From Chelydra serpentina (Eukaryota; Chordata; Testudines; Chelydridae), in the NCBI GenBank assembly GCA_037349315.1, contig JBAIAC010000008.1, positions 120,774,001 to 120,838,000 on the forward strand: a stretch of 64,000 bases of DNA, in the 5' to 3' direction. The notes beneath the pieces are model-generated. The model was not told where the DNA came from, ran no database searches, and saw only the letters and a list, made by a program, of their open reading frames with translations. The position numbers and the translations under genes were made by a program. Every line of letters starts with the position of its first letter. The first letter of the stretch is position 1. Shown here in pieces: positions 1 to 9,911 of this stretch.

Positions 1-514
1 CAACAGCAGCAAAAAAGTCCCACAAAAGTTCACTAGATATTCTCCACCATTAATATTACATACAGTTGGCCCAATTCTGCCCTCAAAGTCAATAGGCGTT
101 ACGATCCTGTACCTGAGTGCGAAATTGGGTCTTAATTCATGTGATACTACTATATACACACTATAGATTTCATTAAATAGCTGCTGCAGCAGGCACCAAA
201 TATATAAAACTTTGGCTATTTCTCCAGGCATTGCACTGAAAATGCACCTCTGAATAGTTATGAGTCAGATGATCAGGAGTGGGGTGTCGCTAAAATTACC
301 CTCTTTCACAGAGAACATGGGACATACCTCACCCAGACTGTCAGTGGCCTGTGGGCAGGTTCAGTATGGCACGGCTATAAATAATGAAATATCTTTCACA
401 GAGTGCTCTACGGAACTTGTTTTAAGAGAGAGAAATAGTATTTACTCTTCAAAATGAAAGACGCATTCCAAATACTGTTTCAGACACATTCAATCCCTCT
501 CCAAAAATGGAAGC
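1..514. other. Unassigned AT-rich sequence
   Basis: No gene or recognisable complete repeat is visible. A short stretch near 66-100 (TTGGCCCAATTCTGCCCTC) resembles a motif of an old sauropsid interspersed repeat, but it is too short to classify. The small ORFs here are chance. Confidence 0.5.
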
Positions 515-1100
515 TACTTACCCTTCGTAACTGGAGTATTTCAAAATGCGTGGTCTCTATCTGCATGGCGCTGTGGGGATGCATTCACGCCATGTGCCTG
601 AGATCAGAGAATTCTAATGTCCATTTGTCCGTGCCTGCGCCCTTGCTCTCCTTGTGCTCTGTGCCGGGAGTATAAGGGGTGGTGCGGACTGACGCCTCTC
701 TAGTTCCTTCTCTGACCACGAATCAGAGAGGTCCAAAGCAGAGGGGAAGGAGGGTGGGTAGTGGAATACAAGGCAGGAATACAAGAACTCCAGTTACGAA
801 GGATCAATAACTTCATTTTTTGATTTGCGTGCCACTCCTTATGTGTATTCTACTGTGGGTGTCTGACAAGCAGTACTCAAATAGAAGGAGGATCAGTTCC
901 GGACACCGGAAATTCCAGCTCAGGCCAGGCAGCGGTAAGAAGGAACTGGAGAGGCGTTGGTGCATGCTAACTCTTACACTTTTGGCACGGATCACAAGAA
1001 GAGCAAGTGTGTAGGTGTGGACCAATGGACACTACTTGCTAGAATTCTCTAATATCAGGCACATGAAGCACATGCATAGCCCTAGTGAAATATACATAGG
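515..1100. repeat. Inverted pair of one interspersed repeat
   Basis: Two diverged copies of the same repeat lie in opposite orientation. The left copy starts near 516 with CCTTCGTAACTGGAGT; the same words appear inverted at 788-804 (ACTCCAGTTACGAAGG). A second shared block is CATGTGCCTGA with GAGAATTCTA at 591-616, inverted at 1041-1066. Further shared words (TTGCTCT, CTTGTG, GTGCC, ACGCCTCTC, AGTTCCTTCT) occur in the same order in the left copy and in the reverse complement of 900-1066. The consensus resembles an abundant turtle repeat whose superfamily I cannot name. ORFs on both strands at 813-1025 are shadows. Confidence 0.6.
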
Positions 1101-2449
1101 GACCAGCACAAATTAGTAACCTGTGAATAAACGATTACACTGTCAAGTTAAGTAAGCCACAGTCTACTCTGTTTTCTTTCCTTCTTACATTTTGATTTAC
1201 AAAATATATATAATTATTTGTATGATGCTGTACCACAAAATCCAAATATCTCTATGCTTTTATTTTAAACAAAAATATTGTAAATAAACAAATGCTCAGC
1301 TTCCCCAAGCAAGCCCATAGCAACAAACCAGCTTATGCTACGGTGGAATAAAAATTTCAAGCTTTTAATAATAAAAATATTTTGGCCACTGTATAAACCT
1401 TTCCCCCCGCAAATAAAACATATCTTTACTCTTGCTCACACACAGAAAACTTGTCTTCCAGAACATTAATTGTCATCACCTTCTTGCTCCTCCTAAAGTT
1501 TGCGTCAGTGTATATACAGTATGCCCACATCCACACCTACAGAGAGCAAGTTTTTATTTCACAGAATATCTTCACCCTAAGCAGAATTTCACTATAATTG
1601 AAATTGCAATCTGTGTGTAGAGCAGTGCAATAAAATACATTAGGCATTTCTCTACACTTCATTATACAGAGTTTCACTATATCACAATTCATTGTAAGCA
1701 GGTCCTAATGTGTATTTATCTATCTATGCACATACATACAAAGCAAGATGATGTGCAATTTGCTGTATTAATCTTCAGTAATATGAATCATGGAATTGTC
1801 TTTGTTAAGGTGACAGTCTGCCTTTACAACTGTACATTACTGGTAACACAGCGACAATGGTAAATGGATTTCAATTAAGTACTAAAGAGACAAATGGCCA
1901 ATGAATGAAAAATGTTTTACTAATTTTCCTCTCCTAGCAAACAATGAAGTCAGATGTGCTTTCTGTTAAGATGTGGATTGCAGGCACTAGTGGTTCTTCT
2001 GAGGCTTAAAAAAGAAAAAAAAAACCACTGGGGTATGGACATGACAGGGTATCAAATGGGCCAGCCGGCTCAGCTCATCTGGGGGGGCACATCCAAGTAA
2101 GCATATGCGTGATATTGCACGGCTGCTACAGGCTAACTTAATGTTCTTCCAATGGCTGAGGAAGGGCTGCCTTCCTTAGCTATGCTGGCATACAATACAT
2201 TCAAGGGCATGCATTTAATCATAGCAGTTGTTTTTTTGCAGCATTTGTACGTTCAGGCATGCTTGCAAAACATGCTTTGGTTCTCATACAGCACATTCCT
2301 GCCACAATGGTGCAACAGGACACAGGGTAGAACAAATGCAGGTTAGGCCCTGTATGAAAGGGGCGTGGGTGACACACTGCAAGCCGGTTCAAGGAGTGAG
2401 CTTCAAGCAGTGCAAAAGGCTTCAGGGAATTGACATTGCTTCATAAGCT
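1101..2449. other. AT-rich sequence without recognised gene
   Basis: Mostly AT-rich single-copy-looking DNA with poly-A and AATAAA-like words, for example around 1260-1400. From about 2040 the composition turns more balanced; this could be upstream sequence of the retroelement that becomes recognisable at 2450, but I could not match its translation to a reverse transcriptase or RNase H core. Confidence 0.4.
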
Positions 2450-2544
2450 CTCTGGGGTTGATAATGGTATAGCAGACGCCTTGGTCTCATTCAGGTCTAC
2501 AGCTTTCTGGAGCTGGCACCAGGAGCCAGCCAGGAACCCAGGCA

Positions 2545-3385
2545 GATGCCACTAGCACTATGGAACCTGGACGTAGAACGGTTGTCATTGTGGAGTGGAG
2601 ATTGGCTGCTCCATGCACGTGGCAGAGCTATGAGAGACGTTTTAATGATTTCATGCAACTTCAGGATCAGGAAGGCTGGTCACAATATTGCCCATTACAG
2701 AGGAACAGGTACATGCTGTCCTTGGCATCCTCCGCAATCTCGAATTGCCCTTCTACCATTACATTTGTCAGTAGGCTACATGGTTATCCTGATCCTTGCA
2801 GTGGTTTTTTTAGTTTGATGGTTTTTGGCTTGGTGGTCACGTACCGGTGGCCCCAGGGTGGATTCCTGTCATCCCATCACAGTTTACATGCTCAGGGATC
2901 TCGTGCAGATCCTTGGCAACGTATGCCATAGTAGACAGGAGGTGGCCTTGTTCAGGGCAGCATTCTTGATAGCAATTTTTGGTGCTTTCAGGATCAGTGA
3001 GCTAGTACCTGGGTCCGGTAGGGACTCTATGGGAAGGGCTTTGGAACTGCATGATGTACAATGGCATGAGCATTCAGTGATATTACACTTGACAAGGTCA
3101 AAGATGGATCAAGTCAGCCGGGGTGAATCTGTTATCCTCTGGGAGGATGGTGAGCCTGGGGTCAGCCCCGTTCAGGCTTTGAAGGCCTCCAGGGTGATAC
3201 GGTCGAAGGGGGAAGGCCCGGTGACGGGAGTCCCCTCACAGAACATCAGTTTGTTACCGCGTTGAGACAGGGGCTGATGAGGATGGGGGTAGCCAGCCCA
3301 TGAATTTGGTCCCACTCATTCACAACTGGGGCAGCATTCATTTGTTGTAATCTCATTACAGATGTTGGACGACTGGCCATACAGA
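2545..3385 (+). pseudogene. Tyrosine recombinase (YR) of DIRS/Ngaro type, broken
   Basis: This would have encoded the integrase of the element, which joins circular cDNA to the target through a tyrosine recombinase reaction. The N-terminal core-binding part is visible as WQSYERRFNDFMQ at about 2621-2660 with a following EEQVHAVLGILRNLELPFYHYI in the next frame. The catalytic part is clearest from 2825: PITVYMLRDLVQ, then LFRAAFLIAIFGAFRISEL, whose Arg (codon about 2990) matches the first catalytic Arg of the family. The His-x-x-Arg box expected near 3320-3345 has decayed to a His-Ser-Phe remnant, and I see no clear catalytic Tyr. Several frameshifts (for example near 2690, 2800 and 3230) and in-frame stops are present. 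The short plus-strand ORFs here are pieces of this one gene; the minus-strand ORFs at 3246-3512 are shadows. Confidence 0.65.
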
Positions 3386-3930
3386 CGGTGGTGTGGATCT
3401 GTGGGCACAGTATTGTCTTTTGGGCCCATAGGCACGCGTCCAGGTTGCCCGAGGGTTTGCAGCTGGGCTTTGGTGGTGGAGCAGTACTCAGTTGGCATGC
3501 AAGGAGGGGCATGTCATGGAATCAACTAATACCACTGCCATATGCTGTGCAGGCCAGTCAGCAGCCACCAGATATAATTGTGATGCACCTTTGAGAAAAT
3601 GATTTGGGAATGCTTAAAGGGGTGAAACTAATGCTCAGAGCAAGGCGGGACTCACGGCTGATCCTTGAATTTTTTCAAGGCGTTAACATTGTTTGGTCAG
3701 ACATTCTTCATCACAGGGTCTGGCAGGGAGCCGTGAGCCCCCCCGCAGCATGGACAAGGCAAGGAGTATGTGAACAGGGAGGGGGCCAGAAACCTTGCGA
3801 CCATAGGAGGGGCAGTAATTTCACATCCCTGGCATAGTATATGGGGGAGCAGAGTTGTTTTGGGAGGATGGGGTTCACCTGTCCAACTTAGGTGCTGTCA
3901 TGTTTTTAACAGATATAAAAGATAGCATTA
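3386..3930 (+). pseudogene. SGNH-hydrolase-like domain downstream of the recombinase, broken
   Basis: The translation from 3388 reads VWICGHSIVFWAHRHAS, with Gly-His-Ser at 3403-3411 in the position of block I (GDS) of SGNH hydrolases. In the same frame an in-frame TGA at 3592-3594 is followed by ENDLG, so a Gly-to-stop change would have broken a G-E-N-D block III. After a further frameshift, DGVHLS at about 3867-3884 gives the Asp and His of block V. These three spaced blocks make an SGNH fold (lipase/esterase-like) likely. Its role in the element is unknown. It starts directly after the recombinase remnant, so it may have been a fusion or a following ORF. Confidence 0.6.
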
Positions 3931-4395
3931 GGAGATGTCTGGGAACCCAACTGGGTTTGGGTAGGAGGCAGCCAAGCTAATTGCTGTCACCTCCTTATGG
4001 CAGATGTCCAGTGCAGGTACTCCAAAGGGAAGGTATACAGTGACCAGATAAATGACTTGGAAAAGGACTTAAAAAGAGGTGTTCATTAAAGGAACAAACA
4101 GGGGCGACTGGGGACTCCTATGATTGATATAGCAGGGAGCCAACCACCCATTCTTATAGCCCACCTTAACCCTTCTACAAGGGGTGGGTGGATGGTAAGA
4201 TCCTGGCAATGGAATTGTTGGCAGGACCTGGAGGGAAAAGGGGGGAGCTGGTTAAAGCCCCCCAGGTAATTATGGAATAAACATGGTGTTACCTGCACCG
4301 TACACCGTTATCTGCAGGATAGTCCCAGACATCTAATAATAAAGTTGCGGCCTGATTAAACCCATATCAAATGTCTCCTGTCCGTCTTTCGGCAT

Positions 4396-5044
4396 AGCCA
4401 GACAAAGGGATTGTTGGCGCAAAATATCTCCTTTCCGTCTCAAAAAACTGCCTCTCTTATGGTTACAAATAATCCCTGAGATTACCATCAGAGAAAGAAG
4501 TTACTGGTGGTTGTGGTGGGGGGGAACTTCTTTATTGTTTCAATGAGTTCACTTTGTATACTTGACAGCATTTTTTCCTATCGGGTTACTCTGTGATAGG
4601 AAAAACAAAGCAAAACAGGCCATGCTATTTAAAGGGTACAAACATTAGAATTCTGATTTTTTAATTATTCCATCTGGGGAAAAAATCAAGTGGTCAGTGT
4701 CCTTTTAGTTCTCACATGCTGTTAGTTTTGTGCCAAGGCCTATATCTGCAAAAGAATTAACTGAATTTCTTGGTCAGTTTAACTTTTTCCCAGGCAATAC
4801 TAGTTTATAAGGGAGGCATCCCATTTAAATATGTTCTCATTATTTTCTCCAGGCCATGTAAGTGCTTCTTCACTGGAAGTACAGTGCACTGCCCTGAGAC
4901 TATAACCTAACCTGGGTAATGTGTCACTATATAATAGTAAAATAATGGTAGCGTTTATCGAGTATAACTCCACCAGAACTATTAGTGCTCACAAAATATA
5001 TCCATATAATTATAGCCCTATACAGGGTTCCCAGTAGCTGAAAG
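4396..5044. other. Unassigned AT-rich sequence
   Basis: No gene seen. AT-rich sequence with T and A runs; nothing that I can assign to a repeat family. Confidence 0.5.
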
Positions 5045-5315
5045 AAAACAGAAGAGACAGAACAAGGAACAATGGTCTTAAGTTGCTGTGAGGGAGGTCT
5101 AGGTTGGATATTAGGAAACACTATTTCAGTAGGAAGGTGGTGAAGCACTGGAATGGGTTGCTTAGGGAGGTGGTGGAATCTCCATCCTTAGAGGTTTTTA
5201 AGACCTGTCTTGACAAAGCCCTGGCTGGGATGATTTAGTTGGGGTTGGTCTTGCTTTGAGCAGGGGATTGGACTAGATGACCTCCTGAGGTCTCTTCCAA
5301 CCCTAATTGTCTATG

Positions 5316-5349
<34 letters not shown>
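5045..5349 (+). mobile_element. CR1 LINE 3' end followed by a 29-nt A run
   Basis: A 5'-truncated CR1 copy. It contains the standard CR1 3' words: GGAACAATGGTCTTAAG, TTGGATATTAGGAAACA, GAGGTTTTTAAGACC, GACAAAGCCCTGGCTGGGA, GGACTAGATGACCTCCTGAG and a terminal TCTATGATTCT. CR1 normally ends in short ATTCTATGATTCT-type repeats; here the tail runs straight into A29 at 5321-5349. The reverse-strand ORF at 4927-5148 is a shadow. Confidence 0.85.
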
Positions 5350-5352
<3 letters not shown>

Positions 5353-6545
5353 ATTTGCATGAAAACAACTCACAAAAGCAAAATGAAAAATCTGTCCTGG
5401 TTCTGTAAGAGAATTATTCTTTCCAGAACTTGCCATCAGCTGGCCAACAATATACTGCCCACAGACTCTCAGAAAAACACAGGCCAACTCACCCTCTTAA
5501 AAAACCCTTCAGTATTACACACAAATGAAATGAGGTTTTGTTTCAAAAGTAATTTCCCACTACAAATGAATTAATTCAACAGCAAAACAGTGTAATAACT
5601 GCTAAAGCTTAAGACGAAATCTTAAATCAGTTTTCAATTTCTGATTTCCTTTACGCAATCCTCATTAAAAAAAATCATAATCTCCCAAAGTGCAAATTCC
5701 TTTGGTATCCCACGATATGTGTACAAATGAAGAAAGCAAGAAAAGAAACATGGAGATAGGGGGGAAGAGACATTTAAAGAGTCAGAGTCTGTTAAATAAA
5801 ATGACTCATCAAATATATTGTGCTGTGTATGTACAGTAAATTTCACAAAATAAAAGTGTCCAAAGGCCAGTGACTTCCAAAATTACAAATAAAATTCCAT
5901 CTACAATAAAATCAGCATCTTTATTAGTTTGTGGTGCCTGTTGCTGCTTTTACTTGAAACATTCAGCTACATTTGATAGGGCATTTGCACTGAATTTACA
6001 GCTATTTTATTATATGCACCATGATCAAAATATTCGCAGAGGATGTATCAATGTGGACTAGGGGACTGCACATGCAACTGGGAGTCAGCGACTCCTAAAT
6101 TCTACTCCCGACTCTGCCCGTTTATGTGCTGAATTCCAATCTTGAAAGGATGAGGCCCACATTTTTTCATGCACAGTTAAATGCATTTAGTTTATCTCAC
6201 CAATAACACTAAGAACTTGGTTCTGAAAATACTTAGACAAGTGAGTAAAGTTACACATGTGAGTAGTCCCGCTGATGTCCCAGTGGCCCTCCCTGGCTAT
6301 GATAAGTCACCATGATAATTCTCTAAAAAGGGGTCAGCAACCAAATTAAGTCACTGCCATGACCATGATCCATCTCTAAAACAGCTTCCAATACTACCAC
6401 TAACAGAAACCAGCCATGTTAGCCTGCATGCTGGTCTGCATCGTGAAAGTCAATCAAATTGCCTTCCCCTCTCTTCCTCTCTCTCTCTTAGAGGCCCAGG
6501 CAAGCAATACCCAGCTTAAAGGCCTACACTGAATTAGACATGGAG
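5350..6545. other. AT-rich sequence; short CORE-SINE-like piece near 6060-6130
   Basis: No gene. At about 6065-6125 the words ACTGGGAGTCAG, TCCTAAATTCTACTCC and CGACTCTGCC resemble the tRNA-related head of a MIR/CORE-SINE on the plus strand. The rest is AT-rich, with a CT-rich run at about 6465-6490. Confidence 0.4.
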
Positions 6546-6950
6546 AGCAGTGACTACTGGGCAGTCGCCCAGCCCTGAAGGCAGTGACCCACCAGCAGCA
6601 GTGCAGAAGCAAGGGTGGCAATACCATACCAGGCCATCCTTACTTCTGTGCTGTTGCTGGTGGCGGCTCTGCCTTCAGAGCTGGGCTCCCAGCCAGCAGC
6701 TGCCCCTCTCCAGCTGCCCAGCTCTGAAGGCAGCACTGCCGCCACCAGCAGACGTAAGGGTAGCAGTACCGCGACCCCCCTACAATAACCTTGCGACCCC
6801 CCCCCCAATTCCTTTTTGGGTCAGGACCCTTACAGTTACAACACCATGAAATTTCAGAGTTAAATATCTAAAATCATGAACTTTTACGATTTTTAAAAGC
6901 CTATGACCGTGAAATTGACCAAAATGGACTGTGTTTTCGGTAGGGCCCTA
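6546..6950 (+). mobile_element. hAT-type MITE, 5'-truncated (same family as 35379-36033)
   Basis: The right end ends in TCGGTAGGGCCCTA and carries GACCAAAATGGACTGTG, TTTTTGGGTCAGGACCC and ACAATAACCTTG, all shared in order with the complete copy at 35379-36033. The internal GC-rich part (GGTGGCAATACCATACCAGG) is also shared. The left terminal repeat is missing, so the copy is truncated. The ORFs at 6550-6849 and 6554-6808 are overlapping readings of this GC-rich non-coding body. Confidence 0.7.
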
Positions 6951-7614
6951 CTGATAAGAAATATTATCATGAATAAAAAACAAACAGTGGGTACTGATTC
7001 ACCTCTCAATTGGGGCTCATGCCCACTTAACTCTGTTGGGCTGAATTCTCCTTAATTACACCAGTGTAAAATAGATGTACCTCATCAAAGCCAAAGAGCT
7101 AATATGCTGTAAAACTAGCATAAGGGAAAAACTGAAAATATTTTAGGCTCACTGACAGTCGGGCTCACTGACTTCAGTAATATTGCTCTCAGTTTACTCC
7201 CATGTAATTGAGACCTGAATCTCACACAAAAAAAGGATTAAAAAAATAAACATATTCCTATGTTTGTGGACACTGTAGAATTTTAATATGCATGTGTAGC
7301 TGAAACTTACATGCCTAGAAACTATAAACAAAACTGAGTCTATTCCATTCTATTTTAATCATTCAAGCTGAAAGAAATGCAAAAATAAAACACATAGTAC
7401 ATAATGAAAAATAAATTTAATTTTAAATAAAAATACTTTCAGTTTTAATAATTTAAGAGGTTGTTAGTAACACAGTAAATAGAAAGGGATGGTTTTTGTT
7501 TTAATATACAATTTTAACATGACAACAACTGTTTAAATGGTATTTGCCAGTTCATGTAAATATTGTATTATGCATTCTACATGACATTTTACTAAGCGGT
7601 AATTTTATCCTTAA
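6951..7614. other. Unassigned AT-rich sequence
   Basis: No gene seen. Around 7016-7100 there is text resembling an old sauropsid repeat (GAATTCTCCTTAATTACACC, CCAGTGTAAA), too short for a firm call. Confidence 0.4.
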
Positions 7615-7838
7615 GTATCAGAGGGGTAGCCGTGTTAGTCTGGATCTGCAGAAGCGACAAAGGGTCCTGTGGCACCTTATAGACTAACAGAGGTATTGAA
7701 GCATAAGCTTTCGTGGGTCAATACCCACTTCTTCCGATGCAAGCCAAAGAAGTGGGTATTCACCCACGAAAGCTTATGCTCCAATACCTCTGTTAGTCTA
7801 TAAGGTGCCACAGGACCCTTTGTCGCTTCTGCAATTTT
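7615..7838. mobile_element. Penelope-like element: inverted pLTR pair
   Basis: The left arm (about 7615-7738) reads TCAGAGGGGTAGCCGTGTTA, then CCTGTGGCACCTTATAGACT and ends in ATACCCACTTCTTCCGATGC. The right arm (about 7744-7833) is the reverse complement of its inner 85-90 bp: AAGAAGTGGGTATTCACCC, GAAAGCTTATGCTCC, CTCTGTTAGTCTATAAGG and so on. The two arms are almost identical and form a fold-back. The sequence is a Penelope pLTR of the same kind as the one at the 3' end of the element at 9026-11495. Each arm keeps the hammerhead-like stem II, GAAA and stem III, but the CUGANGA box has changed (CGGAAGA in one, CCAAAGA in the other). Confidence 0.8.
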
Positions 7839-8495
7839 ATCCTTATATTTATTATTTCTCCCATTTTCACAGAAAATGAAGGCTATTAAAAGTAAATTTA
7901 ATTTCAAAACCGTAAAGCAATGTTAGAGCTATAATGTCTCCTTTATTCTACATCCATCTCTGCTTTATCCAGGACTATTTTCACGTGCAAATAATTCCTT
8001 AAGCTATACATGCACAGTAAGATAGATAACATACTGCATAACTGAAATGGCTTCCAGAAGGAGAATGAAAATCCAACTCTGTTTTCCAGTGACACTGAGG
8101 CAGAGTTCCACAAATAGCTGGAAAGTTATATTAAGTGACTGTCTGATGTCCTGCCAGGGTCTTTGATAGTCGTCCAGAGTACATAGGTCAGATATTGTTT
8201 ATTTATAGAGAATATGGGCACTGTTTAAATCATCTGAGATTTTAGTAGGTTTTAAATACTGTACTGTTCATTATATTTTTGGTAAAAGGGGCACAGATGC
8301 ATAAGATCACTGTAGAAACATCCCCTTCCCAGTTAATATGGCAAGAAAGCACTAAAGCACATATTTAAGTCCATCCTTATTCAGGACAGCACCTAAGCAT
8401 GTGCTTCTTTGATCATGTGTTTAAGTCCCATTGACTGGTATTTACACTCACACACCCACCATTGGTACTCCCATTGAATGTATACATTCATTTAA
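7839..8495. other. Unassigned AT-rich sequence
   Basis: No gene or identified repeat. Confidence 0.5.
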
Positions 8496-8645
8496 AAGAA
8501 CATCTTTATCCCTTCCTTTCTCTCTTGTCCATTTAGATTGAAAGGTGTTTGCAGTGGGGACTGTCTCTTATTATGTGTTTGTTTGTACAGTGCCTAGCAC
8601 AACTGCACCCCCATCTGATTTGAGATGACTAGACGCATAAAATAA
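8496..8645 (+). repeat. Old SINE/LINE tail-like repeat
   Basis: Contains GGGGACTGTCTCTTATTATG, TTTGTACAGTGCCTAGCAC and CCCCCATCT. The copy at 34290-34410 has the same core (TATGTTTGTACAG, GGCCCCCATCT), and a reverse copy is part of 19600-19880. This is the 3' part of an ancient sauropsid CORE-SINE-like repeat; the exact family is uncertain. Confidence 0.45.
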
Positions 8646-8754
8646 CAGAATTTCATCTTCTGCATTTTCAATGTATATTGAATGAGATGCCTGCTATGGT
8701 GTGTATAAACAACATGACTTGCACTCTTCTCTGCTGTAAAATATTCTATTTATC

Positions 8755-8935
8755 ATTAGAAGAGTAGCTGGGTGCCAGGGCTGTTGGGTTCTTATCCCAA
8801 TTCTGCCACAGACTCATATTTTGATCAAGTCATTGTTTCTGCGCCTCTGCTCTCCTACCTGTAAAACTAAATAATGCTCACCTTTCTTAGGAATGTGTCG
8901 TATGGTGAAATTGCACTCACAGGACACTACAGAAT
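8755..8935 (+). repeat. MIR/CORE-SINE-like copy
   Basis: Reads GTGCCAGGGCTGTTGGGTTC, then TTCTGCCACAGACTCATATT, CAAGTCATTGTTTCTGCGCC and CTACCTGTAAAACTAAATAA. This is the order of a plus-strand MIR-type SINE: tRNA box B region, 'TCTGCCAC', 'CAAGTCA', 'CTGTAAAA'. Strongly diverged. Confidence 0.5.
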
Positions 8936-9097
8936 GACTGCTACCCTTTGTTTTGTAATGAAGATGGAAAAAGAGTACATTATGTTATTTCTGTTTTAGG
9001 CTGAACTTCTTCAAATATATACAAAGTATCAGGGGGTAGCCATGTTAGTCTGTATCCACAAAAACCAAAAGGAGTCCAGTGGCACCTTAAAGACTAA

Positions 9098-9388
9098 GGG
9101 CTGGTCTACACTAACCCCCCAATTCGAACTAAGATACGCAACTTCAGCTACATGAGTAGCTGAAGTCGAACTATCTTAGTTCGAATGAAAAGGTACTTAC
9201 CCGAGGTCCACACGCGGCGCGCAGGCTCCCCCGTCGACTCCGCCTACTCCGTTCGTGGAGCAGGATTACAAGCGTCGACGGGGGAGCACTTCCTGGTTTG
9301 ATTTATCGCGTCTAGACAAGACGCGATAAATCGAACCCAGAAGATCGATTGGACTCCTCCGACGGGACGCGTGAGTATAGACGTACCC
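9098..9388 (-). mobile_element. PIF/Harbinger-like MITE nested in the Penelope pLTR
   Basis: A 291-bp element. Left end GGGCTGGTCTACACTAACCC; right end, reverse-complemented, GGGTACGTCTATACTCACG, so the termini are imperfect inverted repeats. It is flanked by TAA at 9095-9097 and 9389-9391, a 3-bp TSD typical of PIF/Harbinger. Removing it restores the Penelope word AGACTAACAG, seen intact at 7681. It is CpG-rich and contains a 43-nt foldback at 9295-9337. Same family as 27952-28237 and 54285-54590, but inverted relative to them. It may belong to the Chompy-type MITEs of crocodilians and turtles (from memory). No transposase is encoded. Confidence 0.85.
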
Positions 9389-9403
9389 TAACAGATTTAT
9401 TTG

Positions 9404-9446
9404 GGCATAAGCTTTCGTGGGTAAAAAACCCACTTCTTCAGATGCA
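9404..9446 (-). ncRNA. Hammerhead-ribozyme-like motif in the Penelope pLTR
   Basis: Read on the minus strand: CTGAAGA (9441-9435) fits the CUGANGA core. Stem II follows as GTGGGT...ACCCAC with a T-rich loop. Then GAAA (9416-9413) fits the second core box. Then AGC-TTAT-GC, a very short stem III. Penelope-like elements are known to carry such minimal hammerheads in their pLTRs. In this copy the residue that should be U16.1 is C, while the pLTR copies at 26836 and 7744 have T there, so this copy is probably inactive. I could not resolve stem I by eye. Confidence 0.65.
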
Positions 9447-9545
9447 TGGAGTGAAAATTACAGATGCAGGCATTATTTTACTGACACATGAAGAGAAGGG
9501 AGTTACCTCACAAGTGGAGAACCAGTGTTGACAGGGCCAATTCTA

Positions 9546-9911
9546 TTAGGGTGGATGTAGTCCACTCACAATAACTGATGAGGAGGTGTAAATTCCAGGA
9601 GAGGCAAAACTGCTTTTGTAGTGAGCCAGCCACTCCCAGTCCCTATTCAAGCCCAAATTAATGGTGTTAAATTTGCAAAATAATTTTAGTTCAGTAGTTT
9701 CTCTTTGAAGTCTGTTTCTGAAGTTTTTTTGTTCAAGTATGGCTACTTTTAAATCTGTTATAGAGTGTCCAGGAAGATTGAAGTGTTCTCCTACTGGCTT
9801 TTGTATGTTACCATTCCTGATGTCTGATTTGTGTCCATTTATTCTTTTACATAGAGACTGTCCGGTTTGGCCAATGTACATGGCAGAGGGGCATGATGGC
9901 ATATATAACAT
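9546..9911 (-). pseudogene. GIY-YIG endonuclease domain of the Penelope-like element
   Basis: This is the C-terminal nuclease of the Penelope protein, which nicks the target to prime reverse transcription. The frame reads MYIGQTGQSLCKRINGHKSD, the YIG half of the GIY-YIG signature and the family's usual KRINGHKSDIR stretch; further on EHFNLPGHSITDLKVAILEQ and a terminal LNRDWEWL. The GIY half (VIY in the upstream frame, near 9905) lies on the other side of a one-frame shift near 9890, so endonuclease and RT are no longer in one frame. The start given by the ORF is only the first Met after that shift. The plus-strand ORF at 9739-9933 is a shadow. Confidence 0.87.

Larger units (their letters stand above)
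2450..4395 (+). mobile_element. DIRS/Ngaro-like tyrosine-recombinase retroelement, decayed fragment
   Basis: Order on the plus strand: an RNase-H-tail-like peptide VDNGIADAL at about 2457-2483 (compare the 'N-IADALSR' motif that ends DIRS-type RT/RNase H polyproteins), a tyrosine recombinase (about 2560-3385), an SGNH-hydrolase-like domain (about 3388-3925), then a 3' region ending with an AATAAAG at about 4338 and the motif GTTGCGGCCTGATTAAAC. Stops and frameshifts occur throughout, so the copy is dead. Vertebrate Ngaro/DIRS-type elements are known to encode YR recombinases and some carry hydrolase-like domains; assignment to Ngaro specifically is inference. A related 3' end lies at 26640-26765. 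Confidence 0.65.

Noticed and set aside
2152..2446. RT/RNase H core upstream of the recombinase
   Set aside because: The translations do not show RT or RNase H blocks; only the short tail motif at 2457 is convincing.
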